A DNA stretch of 54,295 bases, taken from the NCBI GenBank assembly GCA_030528885.1, contig JAUMXY010000017.1:1-54295 (forward strand), given 5' to 3'. Position numbers and translations under genes: made by a program. Every line of letters starts with the position of its first letter. Position 1 is the first letter of the stretch. A model generated the notes under the pieces. That model ran no database searches. It was not told the DNA's origin and saw only the letters and a list, made by a program, of their open reading frames with translations. The stretch is from Bacteroidales bacterium (GTDB lineage Bacteria; Bacteroidota; Bacteroidia; Bacteroidales; Bacteroidaceae). Shown piece by piece: positions 34,130 to 42,936 of this stretch.

Positions 34130-34768
34130 ATGAAGAAGTTTACAATTCTGGCATCGGTTGCACTGGTCATGTTCCTGCAATCATGCGGTAGCTCAAAGCA
34201 AGTAGCGACAGCACCTATTAATGTTTCACAGAATCAAGTTCAACAAGACATTGAAGTTGCATTAAATCCATGTGAAGAGTATGCATTTAAGGCTCCTTCG
34301 CAAAGAGCGGCTGGCACAGGTGTGCATTTTAAAGAAAAAACAGCAGAAAATATTGCACAATTAAACGCGCGTGCTAATTTGGCAAAAGCTTTACAGCAAT
34401 GTGTACAAGCTGCAACAAAGGACTATGCAGATGGCAAAGAACTTTTTGCAGCCGATGGAGAATCAAGCTCTTATGTAACAGACCAAAGTGCCGGTTCAGC
34501 TGATAGTGAAGTCGGTTGGGCTAAAGAATTGATTAAGGGTGCTCCCGTTGTTATGAAGAGAAAGTATAAGACACCTGATAATCAATGGCGAATTTATGTT
34601 TGTGTTGAATATCAGGAAAGCGTAGCAGAGATGGCTGCTAAAATCACGAAAGTATTCAATGAAAAACTTACCCAAGAGCAAAAAGCACGCATTGACTTCA
34701 ATGAACAGAAGTTCAAACAAGAAATGCAAGAAGCTATGGGAGATTATAAGGGCGTTACTGAACAATAA
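34130..34768 (+). CDS. LPP20-like lipoprotein
   Basis: A 212-residue lipoprotein. The lipobox FLQSC places the acylated Cys at about residue 19. After it comes a helix-rich domain with an AENIAQLNARANLAKAL segment, as in LPP20-type lipoproteins, which share a fold with secretion and curli-assembly proteins. The C-terminal part is a charged coiled-coil-like helix (NEKLTQEQKARIDFNEQKFKQ). It begins the four-gene cluster to 39319 and is separated by 11 nt from the next gene. Function is unknown. Confidence 0.65.
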   Translation: MKKFTILASVALVMFLQSCGSSKQVATAPINVSQNQVQQDIEVALNPCEEYAFKAPSQRAAGTGVHFKEKTAENIAQLNARANLAKALQQCVQAATKDYADGKELFAADGESSSYVTDQSAGSADSEVGWAKELIKGAPVVMKRKYKTPDNQWRIYVCVEYQESVAEMAAKITKVFNEKLTQEQKARIDFNEQKFKQEMQEAMGDYKGVTEQ

Positions 34769-34779
34769 ATGAATTGTTT

Positions 34780-35658
34780 ATGCAAAGATTTTTATGCAAA
34801 TTATGTGTGCTGCTGCTATTAGTAATAGTGGCAGCACCTAATGCTGTACGTGCAAAGACCCAATCGGACAAAATAAAGCCCACTTGGTTAAGAAGCACTC
34901 CGCAACCATTGAATAATACCTATTCATTCAAGGTGATAATGGTAGATAATGGGCAAGAATTGGCTTCATCACGTATGTTGGCTCGTGCGGAATTATCACG
35001 TTATATAGCAAAAGAATTCAATATTGAAATTTCCGAAGAAGTGACAGAAACATCCACTACAACACAAAACGGGAATCAATATGGATATACAGATAAAGAA
35101 ACCTATGTGTTCCATGCAAAATCGGAAGAAAAACCTGTTTCTGTTTATGGCGAGCGGGTAGATGAATATTATGAAATATACGAAGAGGGTGGAATACGCG
35201 TGTTTAAACTCTATACACTCTATGCTGTGTCAAATGTGGGAAAACGTGCCGTTTTTGATGAATTTAATCTGACCACCAAGTATGGCTTCTCAGCTCGTGC
35301 TTTAGTTCCTGGTTGGGCGCAAATGTATAAAGGAAGCACAGCTAAGGGAATTGCTATCCTTGCCGCCGAAGTGGCTGCTATTGGCGGTATTGTCTTTACT
35401 GAGAATGAGCGTGCAAGTTATGAATCAAAGATGCGTAGTCAACCCAACTTTGCCAAGCAATATAAGACAAAGATGGACAACTATGAAACAGCCCGTAACT
35501 GTTGTATAGGTGCAGCTGCTGCTATTTGGGTCTATAATTTAATTGATGCAATCGTTGCACCTGGAGCAAGGCGAGTTGTAGTAAAACCTCGTAATTTCAA
35601 AGTAACTCCAATGGCTTCTAAAGACTTTAACGGAGTGACGCTTAGTTATAATTTTTGA
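34780..35658 (+). CDS. Secreted/membrane protein with DUF5683-like C-terminus
   Basis: A 292-residue protein. The ATG at 34780 is chosen; a TTG two codons earlier is possible. A signal sequence (LCVLLLLVIVAAPNAVRA) is followed by an extracytoplasmic part with the segment LARAELSRYIAKEFNIEISEEV, similar in style to the LPP20 region of the preceding gene. The C-terminal third has SARALVPGWAQMYKGSTAKG plus two hydrophobic helices, resembling DUF5683-type membrane segments. It overlaps no other gene and lies in the same operon. No function can be assigned. Confidence 0.55.
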   Translation: MQRFLCKLCVLLLLVIVAAPNAVRAKTQSDKIKPTWLRSTPQPLNNTYSFKVIMVDNGQELASSRMLARAELSRYIAKEFNIEISEEVTETSTTTQNGNQYGYTDKETYVFHAKSEEKPVSVYGERVDEYYEIYEEGGIRVFKLYTLYAVSNVGKRAVFDEFNLTTKYGFSARALVPGWAQMYKGSTAKGIAILAAEVAAIGGIVFTENERASYESKMRSQPNFAKQYKTKMDNYETARNCCIGAAAAIWVYNLIDAIVAPGARRVVVKPRNFKVTPMASKDFNGVTLSYNF

Positions 35659-35706
35659 GTAAAAATGCTCCTATACCTTATTATATAATATAATAATAAA
35701 AAGGGT

Positions 35707-37203
35707 ATGAAATCTAGTCATAAAAAAATGATGCTTGCCGCATTGCTTTTTACAGGCTTTGTCGTTCAAGATGTTCGAGCACAAAGCCGTGAAGAGTTCG
35801 ATGCTTATGCCAAGCAGCAAAGGCAGAAATTTGTTCAATATAGGACGAATCGTCAGACAGAATTCAATCGCTATCGCGAACAATGCAATCGCGAATTTGC
35901 CGAATATCTGAAAAAAGCGTGGAGCCTGATGAAGCCCCAAGAAAAAGAGGCACCTCCTCCTCAGCCGAAGCCGTTTGTGCCAAAGCCGACGATTGATGAT
36001 GCTAAGCCGCTGCCTGATGTACCCAAGGAAATGCCGATATTGGACATTGTTAAACCGAAGACTGTGCCACCAGCACCCACCCCCGTCGTTATTGAAGAGC
36101 CTCAAGATGACCGATTTCAAAAAAAGATACGTTTGGAATCGTTTTATGGGAAGGAATTTGCGTTGCGGAGTAGCAGCAAGGTCAAACTTTCTGTTGCAGA
36201 TAATTCCCAAACAGCTATTGCTGCAGCTTGGGAAAGTATTGCGACGAAAGAATTTGACCCTTTGGTGTATGATTGTCAGCAAGCAAGAGAGAAACATCGC
36301 TTTTGTGACTGGATGTATTACCAGTTTGTGAAGGAAGTTGCCCATGTGGTAACGCAGACGGCTAAAGATTCTAACGAAGAAGTGCTCCTGACGGGCTATA
36401 TTTTGGCGCAATCGGGAGTGGATTTCCGATTTGTTCGCAGTGGTAGTCGTCTTTTGCTGGCATTGCCTTTTGATGCTCAAATCTATGAACATTCCTATTT
36501 CTCAATCGGAGATAAGAAGTTTTATGTAGTAGAACAGGATGTTCAAAGTGCTTGCTATTTGATGGAGCGCAGTTTCAGCAAGGAGTCTTCCGTATTAACT
36601 CTTCGTATTTCATCTCCGATGGATTTAGGTCGTTCTGAAGGTGAATCTAAGGTGCTGACATCTAAGAAATACCCTCAGATGCGCGTGGAGTTGACGGGAA
36701 ATAAACAGCTAATGGAGTTCTATCATAGCTATCCTCGTATGGATTGGCAAGAGTATTCGTTGGCTTCGATGGACAAGAAGACCGCAGAATGTATCGTTGA
36801 GGCATTCCGCCCTGTGCTTGCAGGTCATAGTGAAGAAGATGCCGTGAACATGATTCTCAATTTTGTGCAGACAGCTTTTGTTTATGGCTATGACGACCAA
36901 ATATGGGGAGGGGATCGCCCTTTCTTTGCAGACGAAACCTTATTCTATCCCTATAGTGATTGCGAAGACCGATCTATTTTGTTTTCCTATTTGATTAGAA
37001 CTTTGACGAAACAAGATGTCGTTCTCCTATACTATCCCAACCATTTGGCGACAGCGGTACGATTTAGCGAGGACTTACCAGGCGATTATGTGATGGTAGA
37101 AGGGCTGAAATACCTTGTTTGCGACCCGACAGGTTATAAACCAATAGGTAATGCCTATGATGAGTTTAAGAATGTTCAAGCTCAAGTCATAAAGATTCGG
37201 TAA
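35707..37203 (+). CDS. Secreted transglutaminase-fold protein
   Basis: A 498-residue exported protein with a signal peptide ending VRAQ (residue 26). Residues 27-75 are a charged helix (QQRQKFVQYRTNRQTEFNRYREQ), followed by a Pro-rich linker (about 82-132). The C-terminal domain carries a papain/transglutaminase-like triad: Cys419 in YPYSDCEDRS, His446 in YYPNHLATA and Asp473 in LVCDPTGY. Spacing and context match transglutaminase-like proteins, which may be proteases or crosslinkers. All three residues are present, so catalysis is possible. The substrate is unknown; the neighbouring lipoproteins are natural candidates. Confidence 0.75.
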   Translation: MKSSHKKMMLAALLFTGFVVQDVRAQSREEFDAYAKQQRQKFVQYRTNRQTEFNRYREQCNREFAEYLKKAWSLMKPQEKEAPPPQPKPFVPKPTIDDAKPLPDVPKEMPILDIVKPKTVPPAPTPVVIEEPQDDRFQKKIRLESFYGKEFALRSSSKVKLSVADNSQTAIAAAWESIATKEFDPLVYDCQQAREKHRFCDWMYYQFVKEVAHVVTQTAKDSNEEVLLTGYILAQSGVDFRFVRSGSRLLLALPFDAQIYEHSYFSIGDKKFYVVEQDVQSACYLMERSFSKESSVLTLRISSPMDLGRSEGESKVLTSKKYPQMRVELTGNKQLMEFYHSYPRMDWQEYSLASMDKKTAECIVEAFRPVLAGHSEEDAVNMILNFVQTAFVYGYDDQIWGGDRPFFADETLFYPYSDCEDRSILFSYLIRTLTKQDVVLLYYPNHLATAVRFSEDLPGDYVMVEGLKYLVCDPTGYKPIGNAYDEFKNVQAQVIKIR

Positions 37204-37243
37204 TTATTAATTTATTTAGTTAACAATTTAATTTGTAAAGTAA

Positions 37244-39319
37244 ATGAAAACAACATTTGTTAAAATTCTTTGTGCGCTCTTTGGTGTTTTGATGCTGAGT
37301 GCATGTGCTAAGGACGAGGAAGTTCTTACAGGAAACATTATGGGTAAAGTGACCGATGCAAACTCGGGCGAAGTATTGCAGGGAGTAACCGTAACGATAA
37401 CACCGAGCGGAGCATCACGTACCACTGGTAGCGATGGTTATTTCGAATTTCGTGACCTAGATTCCAAACAATACGAAATCCAAGCACGTAAGAATGGTTA
37501 TACTACCAACAACAAGACTGTGACTGTAGTGACTGGACGCGATGCCTCAGGCGACATACAGTTGACCCCTATTGTACAGGACGGAAAGCTATCTTTGAAC
37601 GTCAGCTCACTGAATTTTGGAAGTCAAAATTCTTCATTGTCATTCAGCATCAAAAACAATGGAAACAAAGCATTTAGCTGGAACATCAGTGGATTGGACA
37701 AGATTGATTGGTTGGGCATAACCCCCACAACAGGAACCTTAGCAGCAGGAAAAAGCAATGCAGTTACTGTGACACTGAACCGCGACCGTATTACCGAATA
37801 CAAGGAAGCAACCATCATTGTTAATGCAGACAAAGAATCCATGCCATTGAAGATTACTGCAGAAGCAGAAAACAAGACATCTAAAATCTCATTGAGTGAC
37901 AATGTATTGAACTTCGGAACAGAATACAGTTCACTCACTTTTGATATAAAAAATGTCGGAAACGCTGGCAACGTAAATTGGAACATAACAGGCATTGATG
38001 CTGATTGGATTAAAGTTACTCCTACAGCAGGAACAACAGCTATGAGCAAAAGCAGTGCAGTTAAAGTAGATGTTGATCGTAGTAAATTAGATGTAGGGCA
38101 ACATAGCACAACAATCCTAGTAAATGCTGAAGGAGAATCTCTTAAGGTAACCATCAATATAGAAAAGGGAGCAGAGCGTTATCTTGAAGTTACACCAAGC
38201 GCTTTAGCGTTGGGTACAAACGACAGCGGCACCCTGTCTATTATGTCACATAACGGAAGTACTGTTTATAAACTCTACGGGAACGATGATTTCAGTTGGG
38301 CATCTGTTAGCAAAAGTGAGGGCGTAATCCCAGAATTCAACCCAAATGACGCTAGTACCATTGAAACTATCACAATTAACGTAAACCGAACTGGTCTCGC
38401 TGCTGGAGATTACAGCTTCACTCTTATCATTCGCTCTGATTTGGAAGATTATACTGTGCCTGTCACTATGACAGTAGAGGAAAATCAAACAAGTGGCGGT
38501 AGCGATGCAGAGATTATTAGCTGTAACGATGACCTGGTTTTTACAATTACAAGTTGCAAAATGTCTGGAACCACCGCAACTCTAAGTTACATGGTAGAGA
38601 ATATAGGCAATAGTGCTATTAGTCTTAGTTTGGATGGCTATGCCAGTGGCAGATCTTACATTTATGATGATCAAGGAAATCAGTATAATTTCGGTTCAAA
38701 TACAGCTTCATTGACTCTTGGCAATGATGCCAGTTATCAAAGAGTTAGTGCAACAATACCTGCTGGTGTTAAAATAAAAGGTTCTGTAAAGATTACAAAT
38801 GTTTCAGATTTAGCAGCTGCATTTTCTAATATTACAATTTGGTCATATAGTGAACAGAGCTATTTAATATTTAAGAATGTTGCTATTGAAGGCCGTTCAC
38901 ATAAGAACGAGGAAGAAGCTCGAACAACAGGAATTGTTACTTCTTGTAGTGATAATCTAGAGTTTACATTATTAGATTGTAAGCGTAGCTCTAGTAATAC
39001 GGTAACAATTTCGTATCGAGTAATGAACCTTACAAATAAAGCTGTTTCACTTAGTTTGGATGGCTATGCCAGTGGCAGATCTTATATTTATGATGATCAA
39101 GGAAATCAGTATAATTTCGGTTCAAATACAGCTTCATTGACTCTTGGCAATGATGCCAGTTATCAAAGAGTTAGTGCAACAATACCCGGAAATGTATTTA
39201 CCAAAGGAAGTGTCATCATTAAGGACGTGGATGCTTCTGCTACAGAAATGGCCAATGTGACAATTTGGTCTTATAGTCATCAGGCTTATTTGACATTCCA
39301 AAATGTAAAGATTAGGTAA
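37244..39319 (+). CDS. BACON-domain lipoprotein with duplicated C-terminal modules
   Basis: A 691-residue lipoprotein (lipobox LMLSAC, Cys21). Residues about 31-105 are a carboxypeptidase regulatory-like beta sandwich (GKVTDANSGEVLQGVTVTI). BACON-type domains follow (SLNFGSQNSSLSFSIKN...WLGITPTTGTLAAG; then VLNFGTEYSSLTFDIKN...WIKVTPTAGT). BACON domains are surface-exposed and often bind glycans or mucin. Two C-terminal modules (about 425-555 and 565-691) share a nearly identical 45-residue core, encoded by a 137-nt direct repeat. It is the last gene of the cluster and ends 15 nt or so before a decayed group II intron. Confidence 0.82.
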   Translation: MKTTFVKILCALFGVLMLSACAKDEEVLTGNIMGKVTDANSGEVLQGVTVTITPSGASRTTGSDGYFEFRDLDSKQYEIQARKNGYTTNNKTVTVVTGRDASGDIQLTPIVQDGKLSLNVSSLNFGSQNSSLSFSIKNNGNKAFSWNISGLDKIDWLGITPTTGTLAAGKSNAVTVTLNRDRITEYKEATIIVNADKESMPLKITAEAENKTSKISLSDNVLNFGTEYSSLTFDIKNVGNAGNVNWNITGIDADWIKVTPTAGTTAMSKSSAVKVDVDRSKLDVGQHSTTILVNAEGESLKVTINIEKGAERYLEVTPSALALGTNDSGTLSIMSHNGSTVYKLYGNDDFSWASVSKSEGVIPEFNPNDASTIETITINVNRTGLAAGDYSFTLIIRSDLEDYTVPVTMTVEENQTSGGSDAEIISCNDDLVFTITSCKMSGTTATLSYMVENIGNSAISLSLDGYASGRSYIYDDQGNQYNFGSNTASLTLGNDASYQRVSATIPAGVKIKGSVKITNVSDLAAAFSNITIWSYSEQSYLIFKNVAIEGRSHKNEEEARTTGIVTSCSDNLEFTLLDCKRSSSNTVTISYRVMNLTNKAVSLSLDGYASGRSYIYDDQGNQYNFGSNTASLTLGNDASYQRVSATIPGNVFTKGSVIIKDVDASATEMANVTIWSYSHQAYLTFQNVKIR
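38624..39186 (+). repeat. Near-identical 137-nt direct repeat within the BACON lipoprotein gene
   Basis: Positions 38624-38760 and 39050-39186 are the same 137 nt apart from one base (C versus T, a silent change in a Tyr codon). The DNA on either side of the two copies has diverged considerably, so the identity points to recent conversion or duplication rather than mere domain homology. Confidence 0.92.
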
Positions 39320-39334
39320 AAGTTTCAACTTGAA

Positions 39335-39650
39335 GATCGAGTAGGAGGAAAACGAGTAGTTTTCTTCCTACTTTCGTTTTCGGAGCTCACACTCCACCAT
39401 ACGTGCCATTCGGTATACGGCGGTTCCTATTTTGGATTCCATTCGTCTGTTTCTATACACAGCCATTTCATTTCTGCCAAGTGAAAGTAACCTACCCATC
39501 CTCGTATGTATTCCTTTAGTTTCTGCTTTCTCTTCTCATAGCCCCACCCTTACTACGATTAGTCAATTCTTTTAGTTTTGATTTCATCTTAGTCTTGGAT
39601 TTGGAGTGAACAGTCAGAGAGCATTTTCCTTTGGATACACGTAGGCTTAC
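39335..39650 (-). pseudogene. Decayed group II intron (maturase C-terminus, domains V and VI)
   Basis: On the minus strand, a reading frame segment gives VHSKSKTKMKSKLKELTNRS and then, after a one-base frameshift, GWGYEKRKQKLKEYIRGWVG up to a stop at 39427-39429. This is the C-terminal end of a group II intron reverse transcriptase/maturase. Beyond the stop, 39394-39423 forms the domain V hairpin (CCGCCGTATACC paired with GGCACGTATGGTGG-type sequence), and 39340-39374 forms a domain VI-like hairpin near the intron 3' end. The reverse transcriptase domain proper is missing, so the element is dead. Confidence 0.75.
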
Positions 39651-39720
39651 AGCGGATGAAATAAAGAGTATTTATAATGCAAAACAGTAAGATTTTGCTG
39701 TAGGATTTGTGAATAAAACT

Positions 39721-39771
39721 CTATAACAAACAGGCCACGCTTTTGTTGAAGCGTGGCCTGAACTGTTATAG
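39721..39771 (+). terminator. Strong hairpin, 12-bp core
   Basis: CAGGCCACGCTT (39731-39742) pairs with AAGCGTGGCCTG (39749-39760), and the outer CTATAACA/TGTTATAG pairs continue the stem. The T-run is not good on either strand. The remaining bases from 39651 to 39838 contain nothing else recognisable. Confidence 0.6.
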
Positions 39772-39838
39772 AGGATTGTTGCTTATTGGATGCTAATGTT
39801 TTCTTGGATGTGATTTCTCTGCGGGATGAACAAAGAAA

Positions 39839-39872
39839 AAACGCTCTCACGCATCACTGCGCAAGAGCGTTT
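39839..39872 (-). terminator. Terminator of the ABC/GntR/GIN operon
   Basis: AAACGCTCT (39839-39847) pairs with AGAGCGTTT (39864-39872); on the minus strand it is followed by TTTTTTC, 59 nt beyond the stop of the GIN-domain gene. Confidence 0.75.
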
Positions 39873-39930
39873 CTGTGTACACATCTTTGTTTAATCTAAT
39901 CTTTAATTACTGATTGGATGAGTCCGTCTC

Positions 39931-40746
39931 TCAGCGGAGATGTACTTCCTCTTCGATGGCGAGGTTGCGTGTGTCGATTCTTGCCATGCCGCCAGACTGC
40001 TTGGTAAGGGTCGTGCACTTGCCTTTCAGCTCCACTTCGCCTGTTCCATTGGCTTGCACGTTGAGCGTCTGGCACTTTACGTCGAGCTCAACATCGCCAG
40101 CGCTGCTGATTTGTACGTTGATGTTCTCTGCTTTGATGTCAGATTTCACGTCGCCTATGCCGCTCACCTGAATGTCGGCTGTAGCACATTTAATCTTCTT
40201 GGCATCAATGTCGCCGGCTCCTGTGATGTTGATGTTGAGCGCATGGCAGGCGATGTGGTCAAGCTCTATGTCACCTGTGCCTGATACGCTGATGCTGAGG
40301 TCGCTCTCGAACTCTGAGGTCTTCTCGATGTCGATGTCGCCTGAGCCAGAAACGTTGACACATTCAAGGATTGGTGCCTCGATGATGAGCTGGATGCTGG
40401 GGACGATGCCTGTGGCGCTCTTTTTGCGATTGATGGTGAGCACTCCGTCCTTCACCGTTATGTCATTTTCTTCGATGGCTTTCTCGTTGCCGTAGGCTTC
40501 GACTTTCAGCTCATCACCTTGAATGAACTTGATGTCGGCATTGCCAAGGAGATTGATTTTGGTGAATGTGGAGAGGTCGAGGTTTTTTGTGACCACCTTG
40601 CCCCAAGTGCGGCTATCTCGGAAGTCGTCCCTGTCGACGAGCGGGTGCAGGGTGCTTGCCGGGCTTGTTGTCTGTTCAATGCATGAAGTCATGTACGAAG
40701 CGCAGCAGCAGATGCCTAATGCGATAAGGATGCTTTTTGTTCTCAT
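39931..40746 (-). CDS. GIN-domain (DUF2807) lipoprotein
   Basis: A 271-residue lipoprotein with lipobox YMTSC near residue 22. The body is a GIN/DUF2807 beta-solenoid, visible as repeated strand units ending in G-x-D/E: VNVSGSGDIDIEK, SISVSGTGDIELDH, NINITGAGDIDAKK, DIQVSGIGDVKSD, NVQISSAGDVELD, NVQANGTGEVELK. Such proteins were once annotated as putative auto-transporter adhesins. Its start overlaps the stop of the GntR gene by 4 nt. Placement at the end of an ABC transporter operon suggests an envelope or stress role, but no specific function is known. Confidence 0.85.
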   Translation of the reverse strand: MRTKSILIALGICCCASYMTSCIEQTTSPASTLHPLVDRDDFRDSRTWGKVVTKNLDLSTFTKINLLGNADIKFIQGDELKVEAYGNEKAIEENDITVKDGVLTINRKKSATGIVPSIQLIIEAPILECVNVSGSGDIDIEKTSEFESDLSISVSGTGDIELDHIACHALNINITGAGDIDAKKIKCATADIQVSGIGDVKSDIKAENINVQISSAGDVELDVKCQTLNVQANGTGEVELKGKCTTLTKQSGGMARIDTRNLAIEEEVHLR

Positions 40747-41117
40747 AGTTCTTGTTCTCCTTTCTGATGTTTAACAATCTCTCTGTTTAACTCTTCAATG
40801 CTGATGTTCAGGTTGTTCATCTGCCGTACTACATCAGGAAGAATCTCTGTCAGAAACTCTTGCCTTTTCATGTCCTGAATGGCGATTTTTGCTCCGCTGC
40901 AGACGAAGTATCCCAGCCCTCGCTTTGTGTAGATGACTCCTTGCCCTTGCAGCCAGTCGTATGCCCTTGCGCAGGTGTTAGCGTTTACTTCGACAACGGC
41001 TGCATATTCTCTCACGCTCGGAATCTTCTCATCCTCAAGCAGCTTTCCTTGCAGGATGTCTTCGCAGATGAAATCAGCGATTTGCAAATATATAGCTTTA
41101 TTATCTTTGAAATGCAT
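40743..41117 (-). CDS. GntR-family regulator, YtrA subfamily
   Basis: A 124-residue regulator. Residues about 10-75 form the winged helix (IYLQIADFICEDILQGKLLEDEKIPSVREYAAVVEVNANTCARAY), with a short C-terminal helix and no large effector domain, as in the YtrA subfamily. These repress ABC transporter genes in the same operon and respond to cell-envelope stress or antimicrobial compounds. A dyad matching the YtrA-type site lies at the operon promoter (43029-43050), so autoregulation is likely. It is third in the operon. Confidence 0.9.
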   Translation of the reverse strand: MHFKDNKAIYLQIADFICEDILQGKLLEDEKIPSVREYAAVVEVNANTCARAYDWLQGQGVIYTKRGLGYFVCSGAKIAIQDMKRQEFLTEILPDVVRQMNNLNISIEELNREIVKHQKGEQEL

Positions 41118-41158
41118 AGCTTTTACATTTTTGTAATGATAGAGAGGCGAATTTCACA

Positions 41159-42124
41159 TTATTTATTAAAAGAGCTGGTGATTTGTGCCTTTTTGTAAAG
41201 CTGATAGCTCTTCCATGCGAAGAATGCGCTCAAGAGGATATTGATGGCGCTCCAGATGTAAATCCATGTCGGCACGTGCTCCAAGAATGCCATATCGCCG
41301 AAATACTGTGGCCAGTAAGCATCAAGCCAGCTTAGCTGCAGGGCGAAGATGATGGCGCCTGCAATTCCGACGACAGTGCCAATGGCCTGCAAAATCACAT
41401 AGGTGAGAATTATGTTGTACTTGTATTTCAACGCGTTGCCGAACATGAAAATCATAGTGTTTAGGAAGATGGAAGTGAAGTTGGCTAAACCCAATGCCTT
41501 GAGAATGCTGATGGTTATTTCATATTCGTTTACGTTGGTGGTGATTCCTCCTGTAGAATTAACATGTACGGCTAAATTCAGCTGGTCGGCAAAGGATGAC
41601 ATGTCACCGGTCTTGCCCACTGCCACAGCGAGTGAAGGAATGCCGTTTTCGTAGCCATATACAGCCATCGTGAGCAAGGCGTTGACGCCATCGGCCAGCA
41701 GCAGCGAGAGCAGGCAGAGCAAGCCTCCGCCTATAATCATCAGGCCTACGTGCCAGACGAACTTTTCAAGGTTGGTGGCAGGGAGGGTCAGCTCGTTGAT
41801 GCGCCCTTGCTTGGTGCGCAGGTTGTGTGCCCAGCAGCCGGCAAAGATGGACATCATGATTTCCAGGAAGACGAAAATGAAGTTGGCTGCCAGACTCATG
41901 TTTTGATAGTGCAGCACATCTGATGGGTCGGTGGTGAGGAAGTTGCCGCCGTCTGCTCCTTGCACCACAAGGCCTTGCCAAACGAAATAACGGCCCATAA
42001 AAAACAGCACTGTGAGGCTGATGAGGGTGATGCAGGTGAAGAGCGAGAAGTTGCGATAGAAAGCCTTGTTGATGGTCAGGTCGTATTGCGCAAAGTGAAT
42101 GAATCTTTCTTTATTGAAGTTCAT
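41159..42124 (-). CDS. ABC transporter permease (ABC-2 like)
   Basis: A 321-residue integral membrane protein with about six hydrophobic segments (SLFTCITLISLTVLFFMG, NFIFVFLEIMMSIFAGCWA, LMIIGGGLLCLLSLLLADG, NTMIFMFGNALKYKYN, IGTVVGIAGAIIFAL, TWIYIWSAINILLSAFFAW). The N-terminal RFIHFAQYDLTINKAFYRNF block is typical of permeases beside YtrA-type regulators. With the ATPase gene 12 nt upstream it forms an exporter or envelope transporter of unknown substrate. Confidence 0.75.
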   Translation of the reverse strand: MNFNKERFIHFAQYDLTINKAFYRNFSLFTCITLISLTVLFFMGRYFVWQGLVVQGADGGNFLTTDPSDVLHYQNMSLAANFIFVFLEIMMSIFAGCWAHNLRTKQGRINELTLPATNLEKFVWHVGLMIIGGGLLCLLSLLLADGVNALLTMAVYGYENGIPSLAVAVGKTGDMSSFADQLNLAVHVNSTGGITTNVNEYEITISILKALGLANFTSIFLNTMIFMFGNALKYKYNIILTYVILQAIGTVVGIAGAIIFALQLSWLDAYWPQYFGDMAFLEHVPTWIYIWSAINILLSAFFAWKSYQLYKKAQITSSFNK

Positions 42125-42136
42125 GTGTGTATCCTC

Positions 42137-42868
42137 CTATTTTTGTTTGTTGATGGTTTGTATGAAGAGTTCCTCCAGATTGGTGTACTCCTCCATGTTG
42201 ACTCTCTCGTTCAGCAGCACGGTGTTAGGCTCGATGATGGTGATGTGGTCGAGCAGGGTCTCAATGTCTTTCACCTGATGAGTGGAGATGATGATAATCT
42301 GATCATCCCTCATGCCCAGCGCCACCACCTTGCGGAACTGGCTTTTGCTGAGGATGTCCAGCCCGTTGGTTGGTTCGTCCATGACCAGCAGCTTGGTGCG
42401 GGCTGCCAGCGCAATGCACAGGTATATTTTCTTCTTCTGTCCCATCGACAGCGAGCCGAGGGCGATTTGAGGAATGCCGTTCCTGTCGGGCCTGGCTCCG
42501 TTGACGCCCTGCATGTCGAAGACCTCCAGCAGCTGCACCAGCATCTGCTCGTCAAAGTTGGGGTAGAAGGGCTTGATGACCTTCAGGTAGTCAGGCAGCA
42601 TGATGTGAGGCAGGTCATATTCTTCTGGCACGATGAACATCTCCCTCAGCGTCTCTGGCTGACGTTGCAGCGTCTCGTTGCCGTCGAAGGTGATGGTTCC
42701 ATACTTGGGACGCAGAAGTCCCATGATGAGGTAGAGCAGGGTGCTCTTGCCTGTGCCGTTCTTGCCTAACAGCCCATAGATGCCTGGCTCGCTGTAGCTC
42801 AGCGAGAAGTTCTCCAGCACATTGTGCATGGCATTGTAGCCATAAGTGATGTTTTTGATTTCAAGCAT
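42137..42868 (-). CDS. ABC transporter ATP-binding protein
   Basis: A 243-residue ATPase, first gene of the operon. Walker A is GLLGKNGTGKSTLL (about residues 32-45), the signature is LSMGQKKKIYL, and Walker B is LLVMDEPTNGLD. The ATPase drives the adjacent permease. The gene's transcript begins about 178 nt upstream and contains the family A mini-palindrome array at 42937-42997 in its 5' untranslated region. Confidence 0.93.
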   Translation of the reverse strand: MLEIKNITYGYNAMHNVLENFSLSYSEPGIYGLLGKNGTGKSTLLYLIMGLLRPKYGTITFDGNETLQRQPETLREMFIVPEEYDLPHIMLPDYLKVIKPFYPNFDEQMLVQLLEVFDMQGVNGARPDRNGIPQIALGSLSMGQKKKIYLCIALAARTKLLVMDEPTNGLDILSKSQFRKVVALGMRDDQIIIISTHQVKDIETLLDHITIIEPNTVLLNERVNMEEYTNLEELFIQTINKQK

Positions 42869-42936
42869 AATGTTACTTTATTTATTATTATTGTATGTAG
42901 TGCTATTGGTACTGTTTTCTTTTGCTGTCCGAAATC

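Noticed and set aside
39340-39374. Hairpin as terminator of the BACON lipoprotein operon
   Set aside because: It belongs with the domain V and maturase remnants as the domain VI end of a group II intron in the opposite direction; it might still terminate incidentally.
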